From Sideroxydans sp. (GTDB lineage Bacteria; Pseudomonadota; Gammaproteobacteria; Burkholderiales; Gallionellaceae): a DNA stretch of 64,000 nt. Location: assembly GCA_027310725.1 (NCBI GenBank), contig DAIDAG010000040.1:28381-92380 (forward strand), read 5' to 3'. The notes below the pieces were generated by a model. The model made no database searches. It saw only the letters and a program-made list of their open reading frames with translations, and was not told the origin of the DNA. The position numbers were made by a program, and so were the translations under genes. Positions 8,807 to 18,433 of this stretch are shown piece after piece. Position 1 is the first letter of the stretch. Each line of letters begins with the position of its first letter.

Positions 8807-9847
8807 ATGATTCACGGAGATATTTCCAGCAGCAACGATACCGTCGGTGTGGCGGTCGTCAATTACAAGATGCCCCGTCTGCACACCAAGGCGGAAGTTT
8901 TGGAGAATGCCCGTGCCATCGGGCGCATGATCGAAGGCATGAAACTCGGATTGCCCGGACTCGATCTCGTGATCTTCCCCGAGTACAGCACCCACGGGAT
9001 CATGTATGACAACACCGAAATGTATGAAACCGCCTCCGCCGTTCCGGGCGAGGAAACCGAGATATTCGCCGCAGCATGCCGCAAGGCCAAGGTCTGGGGT
9101 GTGTTCTCGCTCACCGGCGAGCGGCATGAAGAGCATCCGCGCAAGGCTCCCTACAACACGCTCATCCTGATGAACGACCAGGGCGAGATCGTCCAGAAAT
9201 ACCGCAAGATCATGCCTTGGGTGCCCATCGAAGGCTGGTACCCCGGCAACTGCACTTATGTCTCGGAGGGGCCGAAAGGACTGAAGGTGAGCCTCATCAT
9301 CTGCGACGACGGCAATTATCCGGAGATATGGCGCGACTGCGCGATGAAGGGTGCCGAGTTGATCGTGCGCTGCCAGGGTTACATGTATCCGGCCAAGGAG
9401 CAACAGATCTTGATCTCCAAGGCCATGGCGTTTGCCAATAATACTTATGTGGCGGTCGCCAATGCCGCTGGATTCGATGGAGTGTATTCATACTTTGGGC
9501 ACTCTGCGCTGATCGGCTTCGACGGACGGACATTGGGAGAGTGCGGGGAAGAAGAGATGGGGATCCAGTATGCGGCGCTGTCCAAGAACCTGATCCGCGA
9601 CTTCCGGAAAAATGGCCAATCCGAAAATCATCTGTTCAAACTGCTGCACCGCGGCTACACCGGCATGATCAATTCCGGCGATGGCGACAAGGGCGTTGCC
9701 GCCTGCCCGTTCGGTTTCTACGAAAAATGGATCAGCGATCCCGAGGGGACGCGAGAGATGGTTGAGCAGTTCACGCGTCCGATGGTCGGAACCGAGGAGT
9801 GCCCCATTCCGGGCATACCGAATCCCGATGACGTCCGGCATCGCTGA
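8807..9847 (+). CDS. amiE: Aliphatic amidase AmiE
   Basis: AmiE hydrolyses acetamide, propionamide and related amides to the acid and ammonia. The 346-residue length equals that of Pseudomonas AmiE, and the nitrilase-superfamily triad falls at the same positions: Glu59 (FPEYSTHG), Lys134 (KYRKIMPW) and Cys166 (LIICDDGN). Long stretches such as [15 protein letters not shown] and AVANA(A)[13 protein letters not shown] favour AmiE over the formamidase AmiF, although AmiF is a close relative. AGAGGTAG lies before the start. With FmdA it gives the island two amide hydrolases of different families. Confidence 0.93.
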   Translation: MIHGDISSSNDTVGVAVVNYKMPRLHTKAEVLENARAIGRMIEGMKLGLPGLDLVIFPEYSTHGIMYDNTEMYETASAVPGEETEIFAAACRKAKVWGVFSLTGERHEEHPRKAPYNTLILMNDQGEIVQKYRKIMPWVPIEGWYPGNCTYVSEGPKGLKVSLIICDDGNYPEIWRDCAMKGAELIVRCQGYMYPAKEQQILISKAMAFANNTYVAVANAAGFDGVYSYFGHSALIGFDGRTLGECGEEEMGIQYAALSKNLIRDFRKNGQSENHLFKLLHRGYTGMINSGDGDKGVAACPFGFYEKWISDPEGTREMVEQFTRPMVGTEECPIPGIPNPDDVRHR

Positions 9848-9890
9848 GTGAATGGCCTGAATCCCGCGGGGGATTAACGCAACGGCGCCG

Positions 9891-9902
9891 CCTGTATACA
9901 GG
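9891..9902. promoter_or_regulatory. Perfect 12-bp palindrome beside the ureD sigma-54 promoter
   Basis: CCTGTATACAGG is a perfect palindrome ending one base before the -24 element of the sigma-54 promoter. A protein bound here could block or modulate sigma-54 RNA polymerase. It is not the N8-spaced CTGT/ACAG SOS box. The binding protein is unknown. Confidence 0.35.
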
Positions 9903-9903
9903 A

Positions 9904-9919
9904 TGGCACGATGCTTGCA
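9904..9919 (+). promoter_or_regulatory. Sigma-54 (RpoN) -24/-12 promoter for the urease operon
   Basis: TGGCACG-N4-TTGCA matches the sigma-54 consensus (TGGCACG-N4-TTGCW) at every defined position, including GG and GC with 10 bases between them. The predicted transcription start falls near 9930, essentially on the ureD ATG at 9931. This places urease under an RpoN-dependent activator, most simply NtrC (nitrogen limitation), though no clear NtrC site was seen upstream. Confidence 0.78.
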
Positions 9920-9930
9920 CGTGATACCGA

Positions 9931-10776
9931 ATGCTTGCATCCATAGAAACCAAAGAGCGTTGGCTGGCCAGACTGGAGCTCGAGTTTGAGCGCAGAGGCG
10001 ATGCCACCATTTTGGTGCGGAGAGCCCACATCGGCCCGCTTCGGGTGCAGAAAGCGCTCTATCCCGAAGGCCAGGAGATTTGCCACGCTTTGTTATTGCA
10101 TCCGCCGGCGGGTATCGCCGGAGGGGATGAGCTGGAGATTGCAGCAGCCGTAAAGGAGGGGGCTCACGTTTTGTTGACGACACCGGGCGCCGGAAAGTGG
10201 TATCGCAGCGCGGGCTCCAGGGCATCGCAGCGGCTGGATTTCGAAGTGGGTACAGGGGGCGTGCTGGAATGGCTTCCCCAGGAAAGCATCGTTTTCGACG
10301 GCGCATTGGCGGACATGCAGATGCACGTGTCGCTGGCGGAAAAGGCCTGCTTCATCGGATGGGAAATTCTGTGTCTGGGGCGGCGTGCATCCGGTGAACG
10401 TTTCTCTTCCGGGGAGATGCGCGTGTCGACCCGGATCGAGCGGGACGGCAAGCCGGTATGGCTGGAACGCGGCATGCTGGAAGGCGGGTCGGGATTGTTG
10501 CAGTCACCCGCGGGGCTTGCAGGGTATAGCGTCGGTGCGACGCTTTGGGCAACTGGAACCGGGCTGGCTCCCGAGCTTCTGGCGGACTGCAGAAAACAGA
10601 TTCCGGCAGAGGAGGGGGCGCTCCATGGCTTGACGCTACTGCCCGATGTGCTGGTGGCGCGCTACCTTGGGCACTCCTCCGAGGCTGCCAAGGACTGGAT
10701 GATCGCGCTATGGCAAATATTGCGTCCGGCCCTGGCTGGACGTGAAGCGCTGATACCGCGTATCTGGAACACCTGA
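9931..10776 (+). CDS. ureD: Urease accessory protein UreD
   Basis: UreD (281 aa) binds apo-urease and, with UreF and UreG, forms the complex through which nickel reaches the active site. The sequence has family blocks [41 protein letters not shown] and the ending [21 protein letters not shown]. The start is unusual: the sigma-54 promoter places the mRNA 5' end at or next to this ATG, so translation may be leaderless or begin from a minor upstream transcript. The next conserved region begins at Trp11, so little room exists for a downstream start. Confidence 0.93.
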   Translation: MLASIETKERWLARLELEFERRGDATILVRRAHIGPLRVQKALYPEGQEICHALLLHPPAGIAGGDELEIAAAVKEGAHVLLTTPGAGKWYRSAGSRASQRLDFEVGTGGVLEWLPQESIVFDGALADMQMHVSLAEKACFIGWEILCLGRRASGERFSSGEMRVSTRIERDGKPVWLERGMLEGGSGLLQSPAGLAGYSVGATLWATGTGLAPELLADCRKQIPAEEGALHGLTLLPDVLVARYLGHSSEAAKDWMIALWQILRPALAGREALIPRIWNT

Positions 10777-10786
10777 TGGAGGAAAG

Positions 10787-11089
10787 ATGGAGCTGACACC
10801 GCGCGAGAAAGACAAACTTCTGATTTTCACTGCCAGCCTGCTTGCCGAAAGGCGCAGGGCGCGCGGTCTCAAACTCAACTATCCCGAGGCCGTTGCGCTG
10901 ATCACAGCGGCAGTCATGGAAGGCGCGCGCGACGGTCAGACAGTCGCCCAGCTGATGAGTTATGGCAGCACGTTGTTACGGCGGGACGAGGTGATGGAAG
11001 GTGTGCCTGAATTGATCCCGGATATCCAGGTCGAGGCGACCTTCCCGGACGGCACCAAGCTGGTCACTGTGCACAATCCGATCGTATAG
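10787..11089 (+). CDS. ureA: Urease gamma subunit
   Basis: UreA is the small structural gamma subunit of urease (100 aa, the usual length). It begins [16 protein letters not shown] and contains [15 protein letters not shown] and the terminal [13 protein letters not shown] typical of the family. GGAGG lies 5 nt before the ATG, and ureB follows after 8 nt. In this lineage gamma, beta and alpha chains are separate genes. Confidence 0.96.
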   Translation: MELTPREKDKLLIFTASLLAERRRARGLKLNYPEAVALITAAVMEGARDGQTVAQLMSYGSTLLRRDEVMEGVPELIPDIQVEATFPDGTKLVTVHNPIV

Positions 11090-11097
11090 GAGCGGCG

Positions 11098-11403
11098 ATG
11101 ATACCGGGTGAATACAAGATAGAAGCAGGCGAGATCGAAATGAATGTCGGCCGCAGGGTGCAGAGGCTTGCAGTTGCAAATACCGGCGACAGGCCGATCC
11201 AGGTCGGTTCGCACTACCATTTTTTTGAGACCAATGACGCACTCGCGTTCGAGCGCGATCTGGCACGGGGGATGCGGCTGGACATCGCCGCCGGAACGGC
11301 AGTGCGTTTTGAGCCGGGACAGGTGCGCACCGTCGAGCTGGTGGAGCTCGCAGGCGAACGCAGGATTTACGGCTTCCAGGGCCGGATCATGGGAAGTTTG
11401 TGA
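11098..11403 (+). CDS. ureB: Urease beta subunit
   Basis: UreB is the structural beta subunit (101 aa). It begins with [16 protein letters not shown] and contains [18 protein letters not shown] and [16 protein letters not shown], diagnostic of the family. AGGAG precedes the start. A 63-nt gap without a visible gene separates it from ureC. Confidence 0.96.
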   Translation: MIPGEYKIEAGEIEMNVGRRVQRLAVANTGDRPIQVGSHYHFFETNDALAFERDLARGMRLDIAAGTAVRFEPGQVRTVELVELAGERRIYGFQGRIMGSL

Positions 11404-11466
11404 AAGTGGTTACGCTGGAAAAGGACGAGGAAATGCAAATATCGACGGTTACCCGGACATGATGCC

Positions 11467-13173
11467 ATGGCAGTAAAAATCTCCCGGCAGGCTTATGCAG
11501 AGATGTTCGGCCCCACGGCGGGGGATCGCGTACGTCTTGCGGACACCGAACTGTGGCTGGAAGTCGAAAAGGACTTCACGATCTACGGCGAGGAAGTGAA
11601 ATTCGGCGGCGGCAAAGTGATCAGGGATGGCATGGGGCAAAGCCAGCTTCGCGCATGCGACGTGGCCGACACGGTCATCACCAACGCGCTGATCGTCGAC
11701 GCCGTCACCGGCATCGTCAAGGCCGATCTCGGCATCAAGGAAGGCCGCATCTGGGCGATCGGCAAGGCGGGCAACCCGGATATCCAGCCGGGTGTGAACA
11801 TTCCCATCGGGGCCGGCACGGAGATCATCGCGGGGGAAGGCATGATCGTCACCGCAGGCGGGATCGACAGCCATATCCATTTCATCTGCCCGCAACAGAT
11901 CGACGAAGCATTGACCTCCGGTGTCACCACCATGCTGGGAGGCGGTACAGGACCTGCCACCGGGACTTACGCCACCACCTGCACGCCGGGTCCGTGGCAC
12001 ATCCATTCCATGTTGCAGGCTGCAGATGCCTTTCCGATGAACCTGGGCTTTCTGGGCAAGGGTAATGTATCCCTGCCGGATCCGGCCAGGGAACAGGTCG
12101 AAGCGGGCGCGATCGGTCTCAAGCTGCACGAGGATTGGGGAACTACTCCAGCCGCAATCGACAATTGCCTGACCGTCGCGGATGAAATGGACGTGCAGGT
12201 GGCAATCCATACAGACACGCTCAACGAATCCGGTTTTGTCGAGACGACGCTGCAGGCCTTCAAGGGCCGCGCCATCCATACCTTTCATACCGAAGGGGCG
12301 GGCGGAGGACACGCGCCCGACATCATCAGGGCCGTGGGGGAAATGAACGTATTGCCATCCTCCACCAATCCGACACGGCCTTACACGGTGAACACCATCG
12401 ACGAGCATCTCGACATGCTCATGGTATGTCACCATCTCGACGCATCGATTGCGGAGGATGTGGCCTTTGCCGAGTCGCGTATCCGGCGCGAGACGATCGC
12501 AGCCGAAGATATCCTGCACGATCTGGGCGCGTTTTCCATGATGTCGTCCGACTCGCAGGCGATGGGGCGGGTCGGCGAGGTCGTCATCCGCACCTGGCAG
12601 ACGGCGCACAAGATGAAAGTGCAGCGCGGCGCGCTGAAGGAGGACAGTGCGCGCAACGACAATTTCAGGATCAAGCGCTACATCGCCAAGTACACCATCA
12701 ACCCGGCAATCACACACGGTATCAGCCATGTGGTCGGTTCGGTAGAAGTCGGCAAACTGGCCGACCTGGTACTTTGGAAACCCGCCTTCTTCGGCGTCAA
12801 GCCGAGTCTCATCCTCAAGGGAGGCATGATCGCAGCGGCCGCCATGGGCGATCCCAATGCCTCCATCCCGACACCGCAACCCGTGCACTACCGTCCCATG
12901 TTCGGCAGCTTCGGTTCCGCCCTGAAAAAATCCTTCACTTTCGTTTCCGCGGCGGCACTGGAAAACGAGGCGGTCAGGGCATTGGGCCTCGCAAAGACAT
13001 TGGTCGCGGTAAAGAACACCCGCAAGGTGAGCAAGCTGGACATGCTGCACAACAGCGCCATGCCGCACATCGATGTGGACACCGAAACCTATGCCGTGCG
13101 TGCCGACGGGGAGTTGCTGGTGTGCGAACCGGCAAGCATCCTGCCGATGGCCCAGAGATATTTTCTGTTCTAG
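11467..13173 (+). CDS. ureC: Urease alpha (catalytic) subunit
   Basis: UreC carries the dinuclear nickel site that hydrolyses urea to ammonia and carbamate (568 aa). Nickel ligands are in place: His136 and His138 (DSHIHF), the lysine to be carbamylated Lys219 (GLKLHEDWG) with His221, His248, and His274 in [15 protein letters not shown]. The catalytic-flap histidine lies in MVCHHLD. The ribosome site before this ATG is weak; in-frame coupling from ureB is not evident, so the start could be at either of the closely spaced ATG codons. A long open frame on the opposite strand is a codon-bias shadow. Confidence 0.97.
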   Translation: MAVKISRQAYAEMFGPTAGDRVRLADTELWLEVEKDFTIYGEEVKFGGGKVIRDGMGQSQLRACDVADTVITNALIVDAVTGIVKADLGIKEGRIWAIGKAGNPDIQPGVNIPIGAGTEIIAGEGMIVTAGGIDSHIHFICPQQIDEALTSGVTTMLGGGTGPATGTYATTCTPGPWHIHSMLQAADAFPMNLGFLGKGNVSLPDPAREQVEAGAIGLKLHEDWGTTPAAIDNCLTVADEMDVQVAIHTDTLNESGFVETTLQAFKGRAIHTFHTEGAGGGHAPDIIRAVGEMNVLPSSTNPTRPYTVNTIDEHLDMLMVCHHLDASIAEDVAFAESRIRRETIAAEDILHDLGAFSMMSSDSQAMGRVGEVVIRTWQTAHKMKVQRGALKEDSARNDNFRIKRYIAKYTINPAITHGISHVVGSVEVGKLADLVLWKPAFFGVKPSLILKGGMIAAAAMGDPNASIPTPQPVHYRPMFGSFGSALKKSFTFVSAAALENEAVRALGLAKTLVAVKNTRKVSKLDMLHNSAMPHIDVDTETYAVRADGELLVCEPASILPMAQRYFLF

Positions 13174-13175
13174 CC

Positions 13176-13685
13176 ATGTTGCTCATAGAAAAAAAAGCGT
13201 TGGAGGGTGCCGTGGCGACAGAGCATCTGGTGCTGCCTTTCGAGTTGCGCTGCAAGAGCCGGTTGCGTACTCGGCTTGAGAGCGGGGAGGAGGGGGGACT
13301 GTTTCTGGAGCGCGGCACCGTGCTGCGCGGCGGGGATCTCCTGCAGGCGGATGACGGCCGCATCGTCCTGATCATGGCGGCACTCGAATCGGTGATGGAA
13401 GTTCGTAGCGACAACGCATTGGCGCTCGCCAGGGCAGCTTATCACCTTGGAAACCGGCATGTTGCGGTGCAATTGCAACCGGGTCTGCTGCGCTTCGCAA
13501 AAGATCACGTCCTGGGAGAGATGGTCAGCGGCCTGGGGCTCGATGTCGTCGAGACGCTGGCCCCCTTCGAGCCGGAGAGCGGCGCCTATGGCGGTCACGG
13601 CGGCCATGCCCATGGGCACAGCGCCGACGGCGAGGGAAGGGGCGCGCGCATCCACGATATGATCCTGAAGCAACGTGCGTCATGA
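13176..13685 (+). CDS. ureE: Urease accessory protein UreE (nickel chaperone)
   Basis: UreE (169 aa) delivers nickel to the UreDFG complex. It has an N-terminal peptide-binding-like domain ([25 protein letters not shown]), a central metal-binding domain ([13 protein letters not shown]) and a His-rich tail containing [14 protein letters not shown]. The start at 13176 is 2 nt after the ureC stop. The frame is also open upstream through ureC, but that part is not protein-like. It ends overlapping ureF by 4 nt (ATGA). Confidence 0.95.
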   Translation: MLLIEKKALEGAVATEHLVLPFELRCKSRLRTRLESGEEGGLFLERGTVLRGGDLLQADDGRIVLIMAALESVMEVRSDNALALARAAYHLGNRHVAVQLQPGLLRFAKDHVLGEMVSGLGLDVVETLAPFEPESGAYGGHGGHAHGHSADGEGRGARIHDMILKQRAS

Positions 13686-14350
13686 GTGCCGCATTGATAC
13701 GCCTGCTGCAGCTTGCCAGCCCGACCTTGCCGGTCGGCGCCTATACCTACTCGCAGGGACTGGAATGGGCGGTGGAGACGGCTTCCGTGAATAGCGAAGC
13801 TTCGGCCCTGGCCTGGATCGGCGACTGCCTCGATTTCGGCAGCGGGCGATTCGAGGCGGTTTACCTGACGCATATGATCGCGTCGTGGCGAGGAGAAGAC
13901 ATGCACCTGCTCGCCGAACTGGATGCGGATTTCGTTGCCAGCCGCGAAACCGCCGAATTGCGTGCCGAGACCCTGCAAATGGGATATTCGCTGTCGCGTC
14001 TGCTTGTAGACCTCGGAGATTTTCCGACGCGTCACCTTGCTGCCTTTACCGCCCCCAGCTTTCCGCTCGCCTGGAGTTGCGCGGCGGCGGCCTGGTCCAT
14101 CCCGGTCGGGGACGCTGTTTCCGGCTATCTGTGGGCATGGGCCGAGAATCAAGTCATGGCGGCAGTCAAAGCGGTGCCGTTCGGACAAACGGCGGGGCAG
14201 CGTCTGCTGCTCCAGTTGGGGCGTCGCCTGCACCTGCTTGCGGTCGAGGCGCAGCAGACGCCGATCGAGCTTGCCTGCAATTACCTGCCGGCGTTTTCCA
14301 TCGCCAGCAGCCGTCACGAAACCCAATACACGCGATTATTCAGATCATGA
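13682..14350 (+). CDS. ureF: Urease accessory protein UreF
   Basis: UreF (222 aa) is the all-helical accessory protein that bridges UreD and UreG in the urease activation complex. It opens [25 protein letters not shown], the characteristic UreF N-terminus, and ends [17 protein letters not shown]. Both ends overlap neighbours by 4 nt (ATGA), indicating coupled translation ureE-ureF-ureG. Confidence 0.95.
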   Translation: MSAALIRLLQLASPTLPVGAYTYSQGLEWAVETASVNSEASALAWIGDCLDFGSGRFEAVYLTHMIASWRGEDMHLLAELDADFVASRETAELRAETLQMGYSLSRLLVDLGDFPTRHLAAFTAPSFPLAWSCAAAAWSIPVGDAVSGYLWAWAENQVMAAVKAVPFGQTAGQRLLLQLGRRLHLLAVEAQQTPIELACNYLPAFSIASSRHETQYTRLFRS

Positions 14351-14958
14351 CCCAGCGACTACAACCCTTGCGCGTCGGTATCGGCGGACCGGTCGGTTCC
14401 GGCAAGACGGCCCTGACCCTCGCCCTGTGTCTTGCCTTGCGCGACACCTACAACATTGCCGTCATCACCAACGACATCTATACGGAAGAAGATGCGCAGT
14501 TCCTGGTGCGCAACGAAGCGCTTACGCCGGATCGCATCATCGGGGTCGAGACCGGCGGCTGTCCGCACACTGCCATCCGCGAGGATGCGAGCATCAATCT
14601 GGAAGCCGTGGATCGCCTCAACAAACGCTTTCCCGGCCTGGATATCATCTTTGTGGAAAGCGGTGGCGACAATCTTGCCGCCACCTTCAGCCCAGAACTG
14701 TCCGACCTCACGATCTACGTCATCGATGTCGCCGCCGGTGAAAAGATCCCGCGCAAGGGCGGTCCGGGAATCACCAAATCGGATCTGCTGGTGATCAACA
14801 AGATCGACCTGGCACCGATGGTGGGGGCATCGCTGGAAGTCATGGATCGGGACGCGGGCAGAATGCGCGGCAAACGGCCTTTCATTTTCTCGAACATGAA
14901 GATCGGAACCGGGCTCGGGGAAATCATCGGCTTTATCCGGCAGGAGGGCATGTTGTGA
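14347..14958 (+). CDS. ureG: Urease accessory GTPase UreG
   Basis: UreG (203 aa) is a SIMIBI-class GTPase whose GTP hydrolysis drives nickel insertion. It shows the P-loop [11 protein letters not shown] (residues 13-23), the metal-binding CPH motif in [21 protein letters not shown] and the guanine-specificity NKID. The ATG at 14347 overlaps the ureF stop. It is the last urease gene; 43 nt follow before the permease-kinase gene. Confidence 0.96.
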   Translation: MTQRLQPLRVGIGGPVGSGKTALTLALCLALRDTYNIAVITNDIYTEEDAQFLVRNEALTPDRIIGVETGGCPHTAIREDASINLEAVDRLNKRFPGLDIIFVESGGDNLAATFSPELSDLTIYVIDVAAGEKIPRKGGPGITKSDLLVINKIDLAPMVGASLEVMDRDAGRMRGKRPFIFSNMKIGTGLGEIIGFIRQEGML

Positions 14959-15001
14959 GCAGGCAGGAACATTTGCCGCATTCAATGACATGCGAAATTG
15001 A

Positions 15002-18000
15002 ATGAATGCGAACAGCGACAGTCAGGTCGGCAAAGATGGTGCCGTTCAGAATGTGTTCAAGGTGCGCAGAGACTACAACACCTGGGTATCCAATGAGACG
15101 CTGGAAGACTATGCGTTGCGCTTCACCCCCCGCAGTTCCCGCAAGTGGCCGGAGTGGCAGGTTGCCAACACCGCATTCAGCTCTGCCTCATTCCTGGTGC
15201 TCGAGGCGATCGGGGCCACGCTTCTTGTCGACTACGGGTTCGTCAATGCGGCACTGGCCATTTTTGCGACCGGACTGATCATCTTTCTGGTAAGCCTGCC
15301 TCTGAGTCGCTACTCGGCTCTTTATGGTCTTGATATGGATCTCCTGACTCGCGGCTCCGGCTTCGGATACCTAGGTTCCACGATCACTTCACTCATTTAT
15401 GCCGCATTCACTTTTATTTTTTTCGCGCTCGAAGCGGCCATCATGGCCTCCGCCCTCAAGCTCGCCTTCAATATTCCGATGGTCTGGGGCTACCTGATCT
15501 GTGCCATCGTGGTGATCCCCCTTGTGACCAGAGGCATTACGGCGATCAGTCGCCTGCAAACCCTGACCCAGCCGATCTGGCTGATCATGTTGTGCCTGCC
15601 CTACCTGTTTCTGCTGGTATACAGGCCGCAGGATTTTGCCGGATTTTTCGGTTATGGCGGTCACAATGGGATCGACTTTGATATTCGCCTTTTCAGTGCG
15701 GCCGTCACCGTCGCCATGGCAATCATCGCCCAGATGGGAGAGCAGGCGGATTACCTCCGCTTCATGCCGGAACCCACCTCGATGAACCGTCGCCGCTGGT
15801 TGATCGGTGTGCTGGTCGGAGGAACGGGATGGCTGGTGCTGAGCGTGGTCAAAATGCTGGGTGGAGCCCTGCTGGCATTTCTTGCCATCCAGCATGGCTT
15901 TCCGGAAGCGCTGGCGGTGAATCCGACTCAGATGTATCTCGCGGCCTACAGTAATTATGTGTTTCCCGATATAGGCTGGGCGGTCGCCGCGACGGCGACG
16001 TTCGTGATCGTTTCGCAATTGAAGATCAATGTCACCAATGCCTATGCCGGTTCTCTGGCCTGGTCCAATTTCTTTTCCCGCCTTACCCACAGCCACCCGG
16101 GACGCGTAGTCTGGGTCGTCTTCAATACGCTGATCGCGCTCATGCTGATGGAACTTGACCTGCTGCAGGTGATGGGCCGGGTTCTGGGTCTTTACTCCAA
16201 CGTGGCGGTGGCATGGATGATGTCCGTAGTTGCGGATCTGGTGATCAACAAGCCGCTTGGATTATCCCCTCGGGGTATCGAATTTCGCCGCGCCTATCTT
16301 TACGATATCAATCCCGTAGGCTTCGGTACGATGGGCATTGCATCCGCATTGTCGATATCGGTCTATCTGGGAGTGTTCGGCCAGGCAGCGCAGCCTTTCG
16401 CCATCTTCATCTCGCTCGGCTTGCCGCTCGTTTTGTCGCCGCTGTTCGCATGGCTCACCGGAGGCCGTTATTATATTGCCCGCCATCCCCAACCTCTCAG
16501 CGCCGCTCCCGGTGCAACAGCGCATACATGCTGCATCTGCGGCACGGATTTCGAGGCGGAGGATATGTCCAATTGCCCGGCATATCAGGGAAGCATCTGC
16601 TCCCTGTGTTGTACCCTGGATGCACGCTGCCATGACCTCTGTAAACCCCAGGCCCGCCTGACGGAGCAATGGGCCGCCTTCCTGGGGCGATTCTTGCCCG
16701 CCTCATTAAAGCCCTATCTGGAAGCCGGACTCGGCCAGTATATGTTGTTGATGGCCGGATTCATCTCGCTGCTCGGATTGCTGATCGGCCTGGTCTACTA
16801 CCAGGAAAGCCTGACCCTGAACGAAGGCGATGCCGTTCTGCTGCATCATTTGCAGGACATTTTTCTCCGGCTCGCGGCAGGCCTGCTCTTGGTATCCGGC
16901 GTCATCGCCTGGTGGATGGTACTTGCCAACAAAAGCCGGCGGGTTGCCCAGGAAGAGGCCAACCATCAGACGCAACTCCTGCTGCAGGAGATCGACTCCC
17001 ATCATCGTACGGACCAGCTTCTGCAGCAGGCGAAGTTGACCGCCGATCATGCAAACCAGGCCAAGAGCCGCTACATCATGGCGATCAGCCATGAACTGCG
17101 TACCCCGCTGAATAGCATACTCGGCTATGCCCAGATTCTCGATGGCGACGAGGCCATTCCTGCCAATCGCAGACAGGCAGTCAGCGTGATCCGCAGAAGC
17201 GGCGATCACCTGTTGTCGCTGATCGAAGGCACGCTGGACATCGCGCGGATTGAAGGAGGAAAAGTGAAACTGGACATCAAACCCCTGTGTTTTCCCGATT
17301 TCGTACAACAGATCGTGGACATGTTCGAACTTCAGGCGCACAACAAGGGCATCGATTTCGGCTACCGGACCACGGGCGATCTGCCGATTCTGGTGCGGGC
17401 GGATGCGAGCAGGCTGCGTCAGATCCTTATCAATATACTGGGCAACGCCGTGAAGTTCACCACTCGCGGCGGCGTGATCTGCAATCTCAAATTCCAGAGC
17501 GATATGGCCACATTCGAGATCGAGGACACGGGGCCGGGGATTGCGCCGGAAGAGATGGAGCGCATCTTCGAGCCGTTTGCACGAGGCAGCGCAAACTATA
17601 TCGGCTCCACAGGGGGCACAGGGCTCGGGCTTACCATCGCAAAAATGCTCACGGACCTGATGGGCGGCGAGCTGACCGTGGAAAGCTCGCCGGGGAAAGG
17701 CTGTTGCTTCCGGATACGGCTTTTCCTGCCGCACATCCAATCGGTTCAGGCTGTCCAGAGCGGTTTCAGGATCCAGTATATCGGCTATGTAGGCGCACGC
17801 CGTCGCATCATGATCGTAGACAATGAGAAAACGGATCGGGACCTGCTGGTCAGCATACTGGAGCCTCTCGGGTTTTACCTGGTCCAGGTCGCCTCCGGCC
17901 AGGAATGCCTGGATCTGGTTCCCAGCTTCTGTCCCCATCTGATATTCATGGATATCGCCATGCCGGGAATGAACGGCTGGGAGACCATACGGCGTATCCG

Positions 18001-18433
18001 TGAAGCCGGATTCATCGACAGCAAGATCGCGATCATTTCGGCCAACGTCTTTGAAAAGAATGCGGACAATGATGTGGGGATATCGTCCGGGGACTTCATC
18101 ACCAAGCCGGTCAGCGTGAATGAGCTGATAGACTGGATTGGACGGCATCTCGATCTGGAATGGGAGACCGTCGAGGTACCCGCTCTCGTGGGCGTTTCTT
18201 CCGCCCCGAAGCAGGCACCGTATCCTCCCGGAGAACACTTGCGCGGCCTGAACGAACAGATCGAGCTCGGTTATGTACGGGGGATACTGAACAAACTGGA
18301 AGAGATCGAGAAGATCGATTCCATTTTCAGAGAATTTGTCGACAGGATGCGCCAACTGGCAAATCAGTTCCAGTTCAACACCATGCAGGAAATCTTGCGC
18401 CAGGGACTGGAGGGCAATGATGGGACATCTTGA
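15002..18433 (+). CDS. NCS1-type permease fused to hybrid histidine kinase (putative amide/urea sensor)
   Basis: This 1143-residue fusion joins a transporter to a two-component kinase. Residues about 30-500 form a 12-segment NCS1 (cytosine/purine/allantoin permease) domain with a short cytoplasmic N-terminus. Residues 510-549 are Cys-rich (CCIC, CSLCC and further cysteines) and look like a zinc or metal ribbon. Two more membrane segments (about 575-640) lead to a coiled coil, HisKA with phospho-acceptor His697 (HELRTPLN), an HATPase domain (N box NAVKF, GTGLGL) and a receiver with Asp984 (FMDIAMPGMNG), then a helical tail. By analogy with CbrA-type transporter-kinases it probably senses substrate passing through or binding to the permease. 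Its place after urease points to urea, an amide or a related nitrogen compound. Specificity is inference. Confidence 0.88.
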   Translation: MNANSDSQVGKDGAVQNVFKVRRDYNTWVSNETLEDYALRFTPRSSRKWPEWQVANTAFSSASFLVLEAIGATLLVDYGFVNAALAIFATGLIIFLVSLPLSRYSALYGLDMDLLTRGSGFGYLGSTITSLIYAAFTFIFFALEAAIMASALKLAFNIPMVWGYLICAIVVIPLVTRGITAISRLQTLTQPIWLIMLCLPYLFLLVYRPQDFAGFFGYGGHNGIDFDIRLFSAAVTVAMAIIAQMGEQADYLRFMPEPTSMNRRRWLIGVLVGGTGWLVLSVVKMLGGALLAFLAIQHGFPEALAVNPTQMYLAAYSNYVFPDIGWAVAATATFVIVSQLKINVTNAYAGSLAWSNFFSRLTHSHPGRVVWVVFNTLIALMLMELDLLQVMGRVLGLYSNVAVAWMMSVVADLVINKPLGLSPRGIEFRRAYLYDINPVGFGTMGIASALSISVYLGVFGQAAQPFAIFISLGLPLVLSPLFAWLTGGRYYIARHPQPLSAAPGATAHTCCICGTDFEAEDMSNCPAYQGSICSLCCTLDARCHDLCKPQARLTEQWAAFLGRFLPASLKPYLEAGLGQYMLLMAGFISLLGLLIGLVYYQESLTLNEGDAVLLHHLQDIFLRLAAGLLLVSGVIAWWMVLANKSRRVAQEEANHQTQLLLQEIDSHHRTDQLLQQAKLTADHANQAKSRYIMAISHELRTPLNSILGYAQILDGDEAIPANRRQAVSVIRRSGDHLLSLIEGTLDIARIEGGKVKLDIKPLCFPDFVQQIVDMFELQAHNKGIDFGYRTTGDLPILVRADASRLRQILINILGNAVKFTTRGGVICNLKFQSDMATFEIEDTGPGIAPEEMERIFEPFARGSANYIGSTGGTGLGLTIAKMLTDLMGGELTVESSPGKGCCFRIRLFLPHIQSVQAVQSGFRIQYIGYVGARRRIMIVDNEKTDRDLLVSILEPLGFYLVQVASGQECLDLVPSFCPHLIFMDIAMPGMNGWETIRRIREAGFIDSKIAIISANVFEKNADNDVGISSGDFITKPVSVNELIDWIGRHLDLEWETVEVPALVGVSSAPKQAPYPPGEHLRGLNEQIELGYVRGILNKLEEIEKIDSIFREFVDRMRQLANQFQFNTMQEILRQGLEGNDGTS

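Noticed and set aside
11449..13068. 539-codon open frame opposite ureC
   Set aside because: Antisense shadow caused by GC-rich codon use; ureC on the other strand has all catalytic residues.
12426..13175. Open frame running into ureE from inside ureC
   Set aside because: It is the +1 frame of ureC with an Arg/Gly/His-rich, non-protein-like translation; only the part from 13176 is UreE.
14961..14977. Possible sigma-54 promoter before the permease-kinase gene (AGGCAG...TTTGCC)
   Set aside because: The GG-GC spacing is one base too long, and sigma-54 promoters tolerate little spacing change.
16706..18355. 549-codon open frame opposite the kinase part of the permease-kinase gene
   Set aside because: Shadow frame without domains; the plus-strand frame carries complete kinase motifs.
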